Below, in pieces: positions 26,351-35,979 of a stretch of DNA of 64,000 nt. The notes under the pieces were generated by a model. That model was not told where the DNA came from. It did not search any database and worked only from the letters and a program-made list of their open reading frames with translations. The position numbers and the translations under genes were made by a program. The stretch spans positions 1,042,663 through 1,106,662 of the forward strand of contig CAVXLC010000001.1 in NCBI GenBank assembly GCA_963762545.1. The letters run 5' to 3'. The stretch is from JABFSM01 sp963762545 (lineage in GTDB: Bacteria > Gemmatimonadota > Gemmatimonadetes > Gemmatimonadales > GWC2-71-9). Each line of letters opens with the position of its first letter. The stretch's first letter is position 1.

Positions 26351-27628
26351 ATGCAGCTTGAATTCGGCGGCCGTCGGTACCCCGTCGCCGCCGGTGAGGT
26401 CGTCATCGGCTCCGGGTCGGATTCGACCCTCGTACTCGCCGCGCCAGGGGTACTCCCCCGGCATGCGGTCATCCGGCCGCTCGGCTCAGGCATGGCGGTG
26501 GTGATCCCGGCGCTGCCCGGAGCGGAGATCCTCGTGAACGGAGCCCGGCTGGGCAGCGACCCGACCCCGTTGATGCACGGCGACAAGATTCGAATTGGTG
26601 GGAATGAGATCACCGTGGCCGACCCGCGTCGGGCCGGAGCCACCCAGGTCCTCGCCACCACAGCACCGGCTTCCACCCCTGACGCAACCTCCCCGACGAG
26701 CCATGCGACATCCCCTGAAATATCCGCAACGGCGGCGGGCCGGCTGGTCAGTCTGACCGATGGCCGGGAATACTCGCTCGCCCCGGTCCCCTTCGTCATC
26801 GGACGGGACGCGGCCGCCGCGCTGGTCGTGGACGCGGACGACGTGTCCCGGCGTCACGCCGAGATTCTCACGGTTCCCGAAGGTGATTGCCTGGTGGACC
26901 TCTCGGCCAACGGTACCTGGATCAACGGGGAGCGGGTCCGGGGCAAAACGCTGCTCAAGAGCGGGGATGTGATCCGGGTCGCCACCGAAGAGCTGCGATA
27001 CTACCCCTCCGAGGCGCGGACCGCCGCCGCGGGCGCTGGCCTTCGCCTCGGCGACACCATCGTAGGCCTCCAGGCCATTCGGCGCCCACCGATAATCCAG
27101 TCGGCCTATCTGGCCCCCAGCGAGCCGCCCCTGGCCTCGCTCCTGGTCAAGGGGGGGCAGCGCAAGGGCGAGCGGATCGGGGTCCGGACCCCGGTGGTGA
27201 ACATCGGCCGCGCCGACTACAATGACATTGCTCTCCCGGACCCGAGTGTGAGCGCGAGCCATGCCAAGCTGCAGCTTCGCGAAGGGGTCTGGATGCTCGC
27301 GGACCTCGGCTCCACCAATGGGACCCGGGTGGACGGAGACCCGGTCAGCGGAGAGACGCCCCTGTCACCGGGCAGCACCGTCACCTTCGGCCAGGTGGCG
27401 GTTTCGTTCGAGCCCCGGGACCGCGGGGTGGCCAAAGGCTCCGGCACGAAAGTGCTCGAGGTTCCCCTGGCTCCGGCGGCGCCGGCGGGCCCGGGACTGC
27501 AGGGAAGTGTGCTGGGCGGTGCCCGGCGGCAACCGGTCGCGGCGCCACCGTCCAGGCGACTGTCTGCGGCCCTGCTCGGCCTCGGGGCTGTCGTGCTGCT
27601 GATGCTCGCTTACCTCCTGCTCGGCTGA
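26351..27628 (+). CDS. Triple FHA-domain protein with C-terminal membrane anchor
   Basis: 425 aa from the ATG at 26351; a GTG at 26333 would add six residues. Three FHA-like domains: residues about 1-90 (degenerate, IGSG in place of IGR), about 125-225 (VIGRDAA, SRRHAEI, ANGTWINGE) and about 260-350 (NIGRADYNDIAL, SASHAKL, GSTNGTRVDG). The last two keep the Arg, Ser-His and Asn used to bind phosphothreonine. A Pro/Ala linker leads to one hydrophobic segment at the extreme C-terminus, a tail anchor with the FHA domains in the cytoplasm. The PP2C gene begins 3 bp later. Confidence 0.85.
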   Translation: MQLEFGGRRYPVAAGEVVIGSGSDSTLVLAAPGVLPRHAVIRPLGSGMAVVIPALPGAEILVNGARLGSDPTPLMHGDKIRIGGNEITVADPRRAGATQVLATTAPASTPDATSPTSHATSPEISATAAGRLVSLTDGREYSLAPVPFVIGRDAAAALVVDADDVSRRHAEILTVPEGDCLVDLSANGTWINGERVRGKTLLKSGDVIRVATEELRYYPSEARTAAAGAGLRLGDTIVGLQAIRRPPIIQSAYLAPSEPPLASLLVKGGQRKGERIGVRTPVVNIGRADYNDIALPDPSVSASHAKLQLREGVWMLADLGSTNGTRVDGDPVSGETPLSPGSTVTFGQVAVSFEPRDRGVAKGSGTKVLEVPLAPAAPAGPGLQGSVLGGARRQPVAAPPSRRLSAALLGLGAVVLLMLAYLLLG

Positions 27629-27631
27629 GCC

Positions 27632-28402
<771 letters not shown>

Positions 28403-28409
28403 GGATTCC

Positions 28410-29312
28410 ATGAGCGATCCGAAGCTGCTGCTCTTCCTCGCCCTCGGCGTGGTGGGTCTGGTGTATCTGGTCTCCTGGGGCCGGGCGCTCCGGGCCGGCC
28501 GGTCGGCCGGGAATGGCGCTGCGGCGCCGTCCCCCCTCGAAGTCGGCATCGGGTTCATCACCAATTTCTTCGATACGCTCGGCATCGGCTCCTACGCGCC
28601 CACGACGGCGCTGTTCCGGTTCTTCAAGCTGGTGCCCGACGAAAAGATCCCCGGGACGCTGACGCTGGGCCACACCCTGCCGACCATCGTGGAGTCGTTC
28701 ATCTTCATCGCGGTCGTCCAGGTCGACTTTGTCACGCTGACCTCGCTGATCGCCGCCTCGATCGTCGGCGCATGGCTCGGCGCGGGTGTGGTCGCCAAGT
28801 GGCCCAAGCGCAACATTCAGATCGGAATGGGTCTGGCGCTGGTGGCCGCGGCCACGCTCTTCCTCCTGGCCAACCTCGGCATTGGAGCCGCAGGGGGAAC
28901 CGCCACCGGACTGAACGGGGCGCGCCTCCTGCTGGGGCTGATCGGCAATTTCGTTCTCGGCGCCCTCATGACGCTGGGCATCGGGCTGTACGGCCCCTGC
29001 CTGATCATGATCAGCCTGCTCGGCATGGAGCCCCGAGCGGCGTTTCCGATCATGATGGCCAGCTGCGCGTTCCTGATGCCGGTCGCCGGGGTCAAGTTCT
29101 CCAAGAAGCAGGCCTACCAGGCACGCCCCGCCTTGGGATTGGCTTTGGGAGGTATTCCGGGCGTGCTCATTGCCGCCCTGATCGTCAAATCCATGTCGCT
29201 GGTGGCGGTCCGGTGGCTGGTCATCGTGGTGGTCCTGTACACCGCCGCGGGGTTGCTCCGCTCGGCGTTCTCCCCGACACCCGTGCCCCGCGCGGGCGAG
29301 CCGATCTCCTAA
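28410..29312 (+). CDS. TauE/SafE-family anion permease
   Basis: 300 aa with about eight hydrophobic segments and two related halves, each with a Gly-rich start (GIGFITNFFDTLGIGSY and LMTLGIGLYGPCLIMI). The family exports sulfite, sulfoacetate or related organic anions; the substrate here is unknown. It is the last gene of the FHA-PP2C run. Confidence 0.85.
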   Translation: MSDPKLLLFLALGVVGLVYLVSWGRALRAGRSAGNGAAAPSPLEVGIGFITNFFDTLGIGSYAPTTALFRFFKLVPDEKIPGTLTLGHTLPTIVESFIFIAVVQVDFVTLTSLIAASIVGAWLGAGVVAKWPKRNIQIGMGLALVAAATLFLLANLGIGAAGGTATGLNGARLLLGLIGNFVLGALMTLGIGLYGPCLIMISLLGMEPRAAFPIMMASCAFLMPVAGVKFSKKQAYQARPALGLALGGIPGVLIAALIVKSMSLVAVRWLVIVVVLYTAAGLLRSAFSPTPVPRAGEPIS

Positions 29313-29346
29313 GCCCCGGGCTGGTCCCTCCGGTTTTCCCCTGTCC

Positions 29347-29375
29347 TTGACATTCCATGTTATGACATGCATATT
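29347..29375 (+). promoter_or_regulatory. marR promoter with overlapping palindromic operator
   Basis: TTGACA (perfect -35), 17 bp, CATATT (4/6 of -10). The spacer contains CATGT-tatg-ACATG (29356-29369), an inverted repeat of the size bound by MarR dimers, and it overlaps a second imperfect one (TGACAT-tcc-ATGTTA). Binding there would block polymerase, so autorepression is likely. Confidence 0.55.
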
Positions 29376-29381
29376 GAGGGC

Positions 29382-29861
29382 ATGCCGAGCCGCCTCGAAT
29401 CCGAGATCAAGCAGTCGCGTCCCTTCGCCCGGCGCAGCGAGGAGGCGATGGTGAGCATCCTGCGGACGGCCGCCATTCTGGACCACGGGCTGGAGGACGC
29501 GCTCCGGGCCTTCGGGATCACCCTGACCCAGTACAACGTGCTGCGGATCCTGCGGGGCGCCGGCAAGGATGGTCTCTGTGGCCGGGAAATCGGCGAGCGG
29601 CTGGTTTCCAAGGTGCCGGATGTCTCGAGGCTGCTCGACCGGATTGAATATCTCGGCCTGATGACGCGGGAGCGGGATCCCTCGGACCGGCGGCACGTCA
29701 CGGCCCGGGTCACCGCAAAGGGGCTCAAGGTCCTGGTGGATTCGGAGCCGACGTTGGAGGCCCTGGAGCGGCGGTATTTCGCGGGGGTTGCGGCCGGATC
29801 GCTCAAGGACCTGATCGACACGCTGGACACGGTCCGCACGCCAAGACCTGAAGAGCGCTGA
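29382..29861 (+). CDS. MarR family transcriptional regulator
   Basis: 159 aa from the ATG at 29382, which fits the promoter; an in-frame ATG at 29367 lies inside the promoter spacer. Winged-helix features: GITLTQYNVLRIL, CGREIGERLVSKVPDVSRLL (recognition helix) and the wing RERDPSDRRHVTARVTAKG. It lies 93 bp before doxX on the same strand and may also regulate it. Ligand unknown. Confidence 0.88.
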   Translation: MPSRLESEIKQSRPFARRSEEAMVSILRTAAILDHGLEDALRAFGITLTQYNVLRILRGAGKDGLCGREIGERLVSKVPDVSRLLDRIEYLGLMTRERDPSDRRHVTARVTAKGLKVLVDSEPTLEALERRYFAGVAAGSLKDLIDTLDTVRTPRPEER

Positions 29862-29954
29862 ACAACCGAGCTGGACCCGGCGCCGGGTGGCGTCGAATGC
29901 ACGATCAAAGGTGTGTTATAACTGTAACTGTTTGAACCTACATAGGAGCGCAAC

Positions 29955-30482
29955 ATGTTCGAGTTCTCTTCCCTCAGCGCCGTCAGCGCGGGACTGCTGT
30001 TCGCCCGGCTGGTCTTCGGCCTGGCCATGGCCGGTCACGGCGCACAGAAGCTGTTCGGGTGGTTCGGGGGCTATGGTCTTGGCGGTACCGGCGGGTTCTT
30101 CGAGGGGCTCGGGTTTCATCCGGGCAAGCGGTTTGCCCTGGCGGCCGGACTCTCGGAGTTCAGCGGCGGCCTCCTGGTCGCCCTCGGGTTGCTGGGGCCG
30201 GTCGGTCCAGCCCTCATCGTGTCGGTGATGCTGGTCGCGATGGTCACGGTGCACCTCAAGAACCCCTTCTTCGCGTCGACCAACGGCATCGAGGTACCGT
30301 TGCTGTATTCGGCCACGGCGGTGGCCCTCGCGTTCACCGGCCCGGGGATCTTCTCCCTGGACGAGCAGCTCGGTCTGAGCGGCCTGTGGACCGGTGAAGT
30401 CGCGCTGATCGCGCTCGCGGCGGGGATCCTGGGTGGGGTGGCGAACCTGCTGCTGTTGCGGAAGAAGCCGGTGACGGCCTAA
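29955..30482 (+). CDS. DoxX family membrane protein
   Basis: 175 aa with four hydrophobic segments and the DoxX start (LLFARLVFGLAMAGHGAQKLFGWF). AGGAG precedes the ATG. DoxX proteins are linked to redox and thiol stress in other bacteria; the biochemical role is unclear. Its position after marR suggests joint control. A perfect palindrome GTTATAAC (29915-29922) lies upstream. Its stop overlaps the convergent HD gene by 4 bp. Confidence 0.85.
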   Translation: MFEFSSLSAVSAGLLFARLVFGLAMAGHGAQKLFGWFGGYGLGGTGGFFEGLGFHPGKRFALAAGLSEFSGGLLVALGLLGPVGPALIVSVMLVAMVTVHLKNPFFASTNGIEVPLLYSATAVALAFTGPGIFSLDEQLGLSGLWTGEVALIALAAGILGGVANLLLLRKKPVTA

Positions 30483-31756
30483 CCCAGCAGCGGTCGACCG
30501 GACTCGAGGCGCGCGTTCAGCTCGGGACCGGTCATCTCCAGCAGGGCCGGAATACCGGAAAGCGACTGCCGGGGGGTCTGCGCGGTGAAGACGCGAAGCC
30601 GCCGGGCACCGCGGTAGAGCTCTCCGGCGATGCGAGGCAGCCCCAGGTGACCGGCACGGCCTTCGCCGGTGAGACGCTCGACGCTCCCGTCCCTGGTGCG
30701 GAGTGGGAGGTCCACGGCCAGCATGTCGGGCTTGGCCGGAAAATCCAGCAGCAGCTCGCCCCGCGCGAGTCCCACCTCGAGGGCAAGGGCATCCTCGACC
30801 CGCTCCGCGAGATCGGGATCGGCGGCGATCCACGGTTGCGGGACCGAGGTCACCTCGCTCGCCGACAGGTCGAGTGACCGCTTGAACAGGCGCCTGGTGG
30901 CGATGGCCTGTGCCAGGGCGCTGCGGTCCCGCTCGGCCATGAGGTGCATGAGCGCGTCGTCGGTCAGATCCGCGACGCCCCGCGCCGAGACGACGCCCCG
31001 GGCCACCGCGCCTCTCGCGGCGCGCTTGAACATGCAGGTGGCGCTTCTCACCGCGTGGTGCCAGTAGACGTTCCGGTACATCTGATACTTGGCGAACAGC
31101 AGCGACTCCAGCCCGCTCACGCCCTTCTCCTGCACCCCGATTTCGCGCCCGCCCCCGGGGATCTCGACCACGCAGAGCGACGCCAGCAGCCGGTCCACAT
31201 CCACCACACCATAGGGAACGCCGCACATCCGCGAGTCCCGGCACAGGTAGTCGATCTTGTCGAGGTCGAGCGACCCGGAAATGAGCCCCTGGAGCGGCGC
31301 AGCGCTCCGGCCCAGGATCAGCTCGCCGATTTCCCCCGCCAGCGCGGGCCCGCCCTGCTCGAGCAGTCGCTCGGCCAGCTCCCCTTGGCGCAGCCGGGCC
31401 GCACCCTGGGTCTCGTGGGAGAGGAATCCCGCTTCTTCGAGCGCGTGGGAAAAGGGATAGTGGCCGATGTCGTGCAGCAGCGCGGCCAGTGCAATGGCGG
31501 TCCGCTCCTCGGCCCCGATGCCATCCAGCTCACCGCGGCCATCCAGCGCAGCCAGGGCGCTCCTGGTCAGGTGGTAGGCGCCAAGCGCGTGCTCGAAGCG
31601 GGAGTGGGTGGCGCCGGGGTAGACGAGGAAGGCATGGCCCAGCTGGCGGATATACCGCAGCCGCTGCACCGCCGGGGTGTCCAGCACCGCGAGCGCCGCG
31701 GCATCCAGCGTGATGTTGTCCCAGAGCGGGTCGCGGATCACTTCATGAGGACGCAT
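30479..31756 (-). CDS. HD-domain phosphohydrolase (dGTPase-related, COG1078 type)
   Basis: 425 aa from the ATG beginning MRPHEVIRD. Metal ligands are seen as HSRFEHALG, LLHDIGHYPFSH and LDLDKIDYL; CGVPYGVVD fits the dGTPase-like COG1078 branch. It probably hydrolyses nucleotides, though the substrate in this branch is uncertain. The C-terminal 100 residues are less conserved. It lies 77 bp after pckA on the same strand. Confidence 0.85.
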   Translation of the reverse strand: MRPHEVIRDPLWDNITLDAAALAVLDTPAVQRLRYIRQLGHAFLVYPGATHSRFEHALGAYHLTRSALAALDGRGELDGIGAEERTAIALAALLHDIGHYPFSHALEEAGFLSHETQGAARLRQGELAERLLEQGGPALAGEIGELILGRSAAPLQGLISGSLDLDKIDYLCRDSRMCGVPYGVVDVDRLLASLCVVEIPGGGREIGVQEKGVSGLESLLFAKYQMYRNVYWHHAVRSATCMFKRAARGAVARGVVSARGVADLTDDALMHLMAERDRSALAQAIATRRLFKRSLDLSASEVTSVPQPWIAADPDLAERVEDALALEVGLARGELLLDFPAKPDMLAVDLPLRTRDGSVERLTGEGRAGHLGLPRIAGELYRGARRLRVFTAQTPRQSLSGIPALLEMTGPELNARLESGRPLLG

Positions 31757-31776
31757 CGAGTCGGGGGGCGGTAGCG

Positions 31777-31831
31777 GGGAACGGGGAGCGGGACTACCGC
31801 GGTGCTTGCCGCTTGCCGCTCCCCGCTTCCC
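31777..31831. repeat. Imperfect inverted repeat between pckA and the HD gene
   Basis: GGGAACGGGGAGCGG pairs with CCGCTCCCCGCTTCCC (one bulge) across a 24-nt loop, immediately after the pckA stop. No U-run follows on the minus strand, so it may protect the pckA 3' end or be a mobile repeat. Confidence 0.55.
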
Positions 31832-31833
31832 GG

Positions 31834-33435
31834 CTAGGAGATCGGTCCGGCTGAGGACACCGCGTCCGGCACCTGTCCGGCGAGGGTCGTGAAATTCTTC
31901 CGGAACATGTCTGCCAGCTTCTTCGCCTGGGCGTCGTAGGCCGCTTTGTCCGGCCAGGTATTCCGCGGCGTCAGCACCTCCGAAGGCACGCCGGGAATGG
32001 AGACCGGCACCTCGAATCCGAAGACCGGGTCCTTCCGGTACTGGACCGAATCCAGCTGGCCGGCCAGCGCCGCGGTCACCATCGCCCGGGTGTACGCGAG
32101 CTTCATACGGCTGCCGGTGCCGTAGGGGCCACCGGTCCATCCGGTGTTCACCAGCCAGACCCGTGCGCCGTGCCTGGCGATGCGTTCGCCGAGCAGCTTC
32201 GCGTAGACCCCGGGCGGGAGCGGCAGGAACGGCGCGCCGAAACAGGAGGAGAACGTGGCCGAGGGCTCGGTGACGCCGCGCTCCGTACCGGCCACCTTGG
32301 CGGTGTATCCGGAGAGGAAGTGGTACATCGCCTGCTCGGGGGTGAGCCGCGCGATCGGGGGCAGCACACCGAACGCGTCCGCGGTCAGAAACACCACGTT
32401 CGTCGGGTGGCCCGCAACGCCGGTGGGCTGGTGATTCGGGATGAAATGAATCGGATAGCTGGCGCGGGTGTTCTCGGTGATCTGGTCGCTGTCGAAGTCC
32501 ACTGCGCGGGTGAGCGGATCCAGCACCACGTTCTCCAGCACCGTGCCGAACCGCCCGGTGGCCGCGTAGATCTCCGGCTCGCTGGTCGCGGAGAGCCGGA
32601 TCGCCTTGGCGTAGCAGCCCCCCTCGAAGTTGAACACGCCGTGGTCGCTCCAGCCGTGCTCGTCGTCGCCGATGAGGTGCCGGGACGGGTCGGCGGACAG
32701 GGTCGTCTTGCCGGTGCCGGACAGGCCGAAGAAGATCGCGGTGTCTCCGCCGCTGCCCACGTTGGCCGAGCAGTGCATGGAGAGCACGCCCTGCTGGGGG
32801 AGGATGTAGTTGAGCGCCGTGAAGATGCTCTTCTTCATCTCTCCAGCGTAGCGGGTTCCACCGATCAGGATGGCCTTGCGGGCAAAATTCAGCACGATGA
32901 AGGTGCCGGTCCTGGTGCCGTGCCGCGACGGATCGGCCTGCAGCTCGGGCGCGTGGTACACGGTCCACTCGGGCTCGAACTGCGCCAGGTCCGAGAGGCT
33001 GGGCCGGATGAACATATTCCGGACGAAGAGTGCCTGCCACGCATTCGGCGTGACGAAACGGACCGGCAGGCGATAGCGCACGTCGGCCCCGCCAAAGAGG
33101 TCCTGCACGAAGACCTCGGGCTGATCGTTGAGATGCTGCTGGGCCGCGGTCAGGAGCTGATCGAAGTGCGCGGCGCTGAGCCGTTCGTTCTTTTCCCACC
33201 AGATCTTGCCGGTCGATCCCGGCTCATCCACCACGAACTTGTCCTTGGGACTCCGTCCGGTGTGCGGCGACGTGACCGCGGTAAACGCCCCGCGGTCGCT
33301 CAACTGTCCCTCCTGACGGCGCACCGCGTGCTCGATCAGCTCGCTGGGGCCGAGATTGGCCCAGACACGTTTCGGGGTAAGTCCCTGCGCCGTGAGCGGT
33401 AAGCCTTCGCGCTGGACGGGGGTATTCGTGGGCAT
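31834..33435 (-). CDS. pckA: Phosphoenolpyruvate carboxykinase (ATP)
   Basis: 533 aa, the usual length. Kinase motif GLSGTGKTTLS (P-loop), metal motif FNFEGGCYAK, SPHTGRSPKDKF in the N-terminal domain, and TGWTGGPYGTGSRMKL near the substrate site are intact. It makes PEP from oxaloacetate in gluconeogenesis using ATP. The ATG at 33435 gives the canonical N-terminus; codons upstream in frame do not match the family. Confidence 0.97.
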   Translation of the reverse strand: MPTNTPVQREGLPLTAQGLTPKRVWANLGPSELIEHAVRRQEGQLSDRGAFTAVTSPHTGRSPKDKFVVDEPGSTGKIWWEKNERLSAAHFDQLLTAAQQHLNDQPEVFVQDLFGGADVRYRLPVRFVTPNAWQALFVRNMFIRPSLSDLAQFEPEWTVYHAPELQADPSRHGTRTGTFIVLNFARKAILIGGTRYAGEMKKSIFTALNYILPQQGVLSMHCSANVGSGGDTAIFFGLSGTGKTTLSADPSRHLIGDDEHGWSDHGVFNFEGGCYAKAIRLSATSEPEIYAATGRFGTVLENVVLDPLTRAVDFDSDQITENTRASYPIHFIPNHQPTGVAGHPTNVVFLTADAFGVLPPIARLTPEQAMYHFLSGYTAKVAGTERGVTEPSATFSSCFGAPFLPLPPGVYAKLLGERIARHGARVWLVNTGWTGGPYGTGSRMKLAYTRAMVTAALAGQLDSVQYRKDPVFGFEVPVSIPGVPSEVLTPRNTWPDKAAYDAQAKKLADMFRKNFTTLAGQVPDAVSSAGPIS

Positions 33436-33560
33436 AATCGAGTAAAGGCCTCGGTTCAATTTGGAACGAAAATGCGGGACGACTAGTCGGGAAAGATCCC
33501 ATCCCGGGCGGTGCGGTGCAACCCACGGAGGGGGTATCCGGACCACTTCCGTCGACATCA

Positions 33561-33670
33561 ATTCGATGCAGGAAGGCGTCGTGCCCCTCGCCGTGGCGTT
33601 CCTCGCCTGCCTTGCACCGGCGCTGCGAGCGCGCCGGGTCACGCCGATGACGGCGCTGCGAGCCGACTAG
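33561..33670 (+). pseudogene. Remnant of an FtsX/MacB (ADOP-like) permease C-terminus
   Basis: The short frame ends PALRARRVTPMTALRAD followed by TAG. A hydrophobic helix, then an R-rich turn and P-x-x-ALRA-D/E at the very end, is the standard C-terminus of FtsX-like ABC permeases. Only about 30 residues survive; nothing upstream matches the rest of such a gene. It lies between pckA and nfo and overlaps the nfo stop by 3 bp. Confidence 0.5.
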
Positions 33671-34539
33671 CGCACCCGGGCGTAGGCCCGCAGTCGGCGC
33701 AGCATCCGCCGGTCGTTGGTGATCAGGTCGTCGCCCTTCGGGGTCTCGAGAATCTTCGGGATACCCACGAACCGGGGATCCCGCATGATCCGCCGAAAAG
33801 GTTCGGGACCCAGAGATCCCTCGGCGACCAGCTCATGCCGGTCCCGCCGGGAGCCGAACGGCGTCTTCGAATCATTGAGGTGCAGGCAGCGCAGGTGCCG
33901 GATGCCGATCACCCGATCCCACCGTTCCCACACCTCGTCGTATCCCCTGGCCAGGTCGAATCCGGCGCTGTAGAGGTGGCAGGTATCCCCGCAGAACCCG
34001 ACCCGATCCCGAACGTCGGCGCCGATCCGTTCCCGCAGCTCGGCGAGCTCCTCGAAGGTGCTGCCCAGCGCGGTGCCGGTGCCGGCGGTGCCCTCGATGA
34101 AGAGCACGACGTCCGGGACCGCGCGCAGGCATCGGGTGTAGTTGCGTGCGTTGCGTTCCAACCCCGGTTCCCGGGCATCGATGTAGTTGCCCGGGTGCGA
34201 CACAACCGCGCCGATTCCCAGGGCCCGGCAACGCCCGAGCTCGGCCGTGAAAGACACTGTGGATCTTCGACTTAGAGTGGGATCCGGGGTGGCGAGGTTT
34301 ATAAGGTACGAATCGTGCGAAACCACCGCTCGGATGTCGCTTTCGGCCAAGCGGTTACGGAATTCCCGCACGATCGGCTCGGCGATGTCCGGTTCCCGCC
34401 ATTGATTCGGTGTCTTGGTGAAGACCTGGATGGCGGTCGCGCCGATCTGGATCCCGCGTCCCGGAGCGGTGTGGATGCCTCCCTGGGTCGACACATGGGC
34501 GCCGAGTAGTTCGGCCTCATCTCGTTTCTTCGGAGTCAT
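33667..34539 (-). CDS. nfo: Endonuclease IV (AP endonuclease)
   Basis: 290 aa TIM-barrel enzyme. Zinc-site motifs in order: LGAHVSTQGG, VVSHDSYLIN, VVSHPGNYID, LFIEGTAGTG, FCGDTCHLYSAG, HLNDSKTPFGSRRDRHE and ILETPKGDD. It cleaves DNA 5' of abasic sites in base-excision repair. It is the third DNA repair gene here with alkA-type glycosylase and uvrA. It diverges from the GGDEF gene. Confidence 0.95.
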   Translation of the reverse strand: MTPKKRDEAELLGAHVSTQGGIHTAPGRGIQIGATAIQVFTKTPNQWREPDIAEPIVREFRNRLAESDIRAVVSHDSYLINLATPDPTLSRRSTVSFTAELGRCRALGIGAVVSHPGNYIDAREPGLERNARNYTRCLRAVPDVVLFIEGTAGTGTALGSTFEELAELRERIGADVRDRVGFCGDTCHLYSAGFDLARGYDEVWERWDRVIGIRHLRCLHLNDSKTPFGSRRDRHELVAEGSLGPEPFRRIMRDPRFVGIPKILETPKGDDLITNDRRMLRRLRAYARVR

Positions 34540-34578
34540 GCGCGTGGCGGTTCTCCTCGAGGCCGGACGGTACCAGAG

Positions 34579-35979
34579 ATGAAGGAGCGGGTTCTCCTCT
34601 TCGGCGATGTCGCCGCCAGGCCCGAGGGAATGGAGCGTGCCCTGGCTCGCGCCGGCTTTGCGCTGGTCGAGGGTGCCTCGTCCACCTCGACCGATGCGCC
34701 CGATCTCGTCCTGGCTGCGGTACCCGATGCGGGCGATGAGCTGGAGCGCGCGCTGGGCTTCTGCCGGAGCCGCAACTGGACCGGAGTACCCGTCGTTGCG
34801 GTGCTTGCGAGCATCGCGCGGGGCGGAATCGCCCGGGCGCTCTCGCTGGGCGCCGCGGACGCGATTGCGGCCCCGGTCGACCTGTCGGAGCTGTCCGCCC
34901 GGCTCGAGGCTCGACTGCGCTCCCGCGCCGAAATGTCGCGGGCCGCCGGGGCCGGCTCACTGCAGGCCGAGCTCTTTCTGGCCATCAGGGAGGTTGCCGG
35001 GGCGCGGCGTCCCGACCAGATGCTCGAGACCCTGGTGGGACGGATCGGTGCGGGGCTCGGCGCCAATCACTGCGCCTGCCTGGTTCCATCCGCTGACGGC
35101 CGGTACGCGCGCATCGTGTCCGTATACGACAACCCGACGATGCGAGACTTGACGGTCGATCTGTTCCACTATCCTGAAGCGGTCGAGGCGGTCGTGGCCG
35201 GGCGCACGGTGCACGCGCCGGAGGTCCTGCGCGACGCCTTGTTCCTGGCGCACCTGGCGCAGTGGCCCGATTCTCCCGAGGTGCGGGAGATCGAAAGCGC
35301 CGCGGCGGTTCCTCTGATCACCCACCGGATGGTCCGGGCCGTCGTGGTGATCCGCACCCGGCGGGGCGACAAGCCACTCTCCATGGAGCAGGTGGCCCTG
35401 GTGGAGCAGCTGGTAAACTCCGCGGCCGCGCTGCTCGAACGGGAGGACCGTCACGACGACGACTGGCGGTGCCGGGGCGTGGCGGCGGTCACCGATCCCC
35501 TCACCGGTTGCGGGACGCCGGAGGCCCTGATGCGCCGGTTGCGCCAGGAGCTGGACCGTGCCACCCGGTACGGAACCGGTCTCGCGCTGGTGCTCCTCGG
35601 CGTGGACGCCTTGCGGGATCTGACGCTCCGGCTGGGGCCGTTGGCCGGCGACCCGTTTCTCTCCGAGCTCGGAGCCCTCTTCAACAACCAGGTTCGGAGC
35701 CCGGATTTCGTGGCCCGCTACGGCGCCGACGAATTCGCGATCCTGCTGCCATCGACCGGCCTTTCGGGGGCCCGGGGCCTGGTGGAGCGGCTCGGCGCGC
35801 ACCTCGATACCCGCTCCTGGAGTCATTTTCCGCTCACCCGACGCCCGAGCCTGGCGTCGGGGATCGCGGTATTTCCCCATCCCGGGATTGTGCGGATGGA
35901 GGACCTCCTGATCGCGGCGGAGATGGATCTCCGGGGTGACAGCGGCGGTTCCGGGCCGGCGCGGCGTACCGCGGCCTAG
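34579..35979 (+). CDS. Diguanylate cyclase with degenerate receiver and GAF domains
   Basis: 466 aa. Residues about 1-115 are receiver-like, but the phospho-Asp and the conserved Lys are replaced (LVLAAVPDAG, GAADAIAAPVD), so it is probably not phosphorylated. A GAF-like domain follows (about 130-290) and a GGDEF domain (about 305-455). The active loop reads RYGADEF, with Ala at the second Gly; the inhibitory site RSPD lies five residues before it, as in feedback-controlled enzymes. It may make cyclic-di-GMP; activity with GADEF needs proof. Confidence 0.85.
   Translation: MKERVLLFGDVAARPEGMERALARAGFALVEGASSTSTDAPDLVLAAVPDAGDELERALGFCRSRNWTGVPVVAVLASIARGGIARALSLGAADAIAAPVDLSELSARLEARLRSRAEMSRAAGAGSLQAELFLAIREVAGARRPDQMLETLVGRIGAGLGANHCACLVPSADGRYARIVSVYDNPTMRDLTVDLFHYPEAVEAVVAGRTVHAPEVLRDALFLAHLAQWPDSPEVREIESAAAVPLITHRMVRAVVVIRTRRGDKPLSMEQVALVEQLVNSAAALLEREDRHDDDWRCRGVAAVTDPLTGCGTPEALMRRLRQELDRATRYGTGLALVLLGVDALRDLTLRLGPLAGDPFLSELGALFNNQVRSPDFVARYGADEFAILLPSTGLSGARGLVERLGAHLDTRSWSHFPLTRRPSLASGIAVFPHPGIVRMEDLLIAAEMDLRGDSGGSGPARRTAA

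Noticed and set aside
24340..26799. An 819-codon minus-strand frame spanning uvrA and the flippase/FHA genes
   Set aside because: Crosses several genes on both strands, no domain pattern, composition of shadow sequence.
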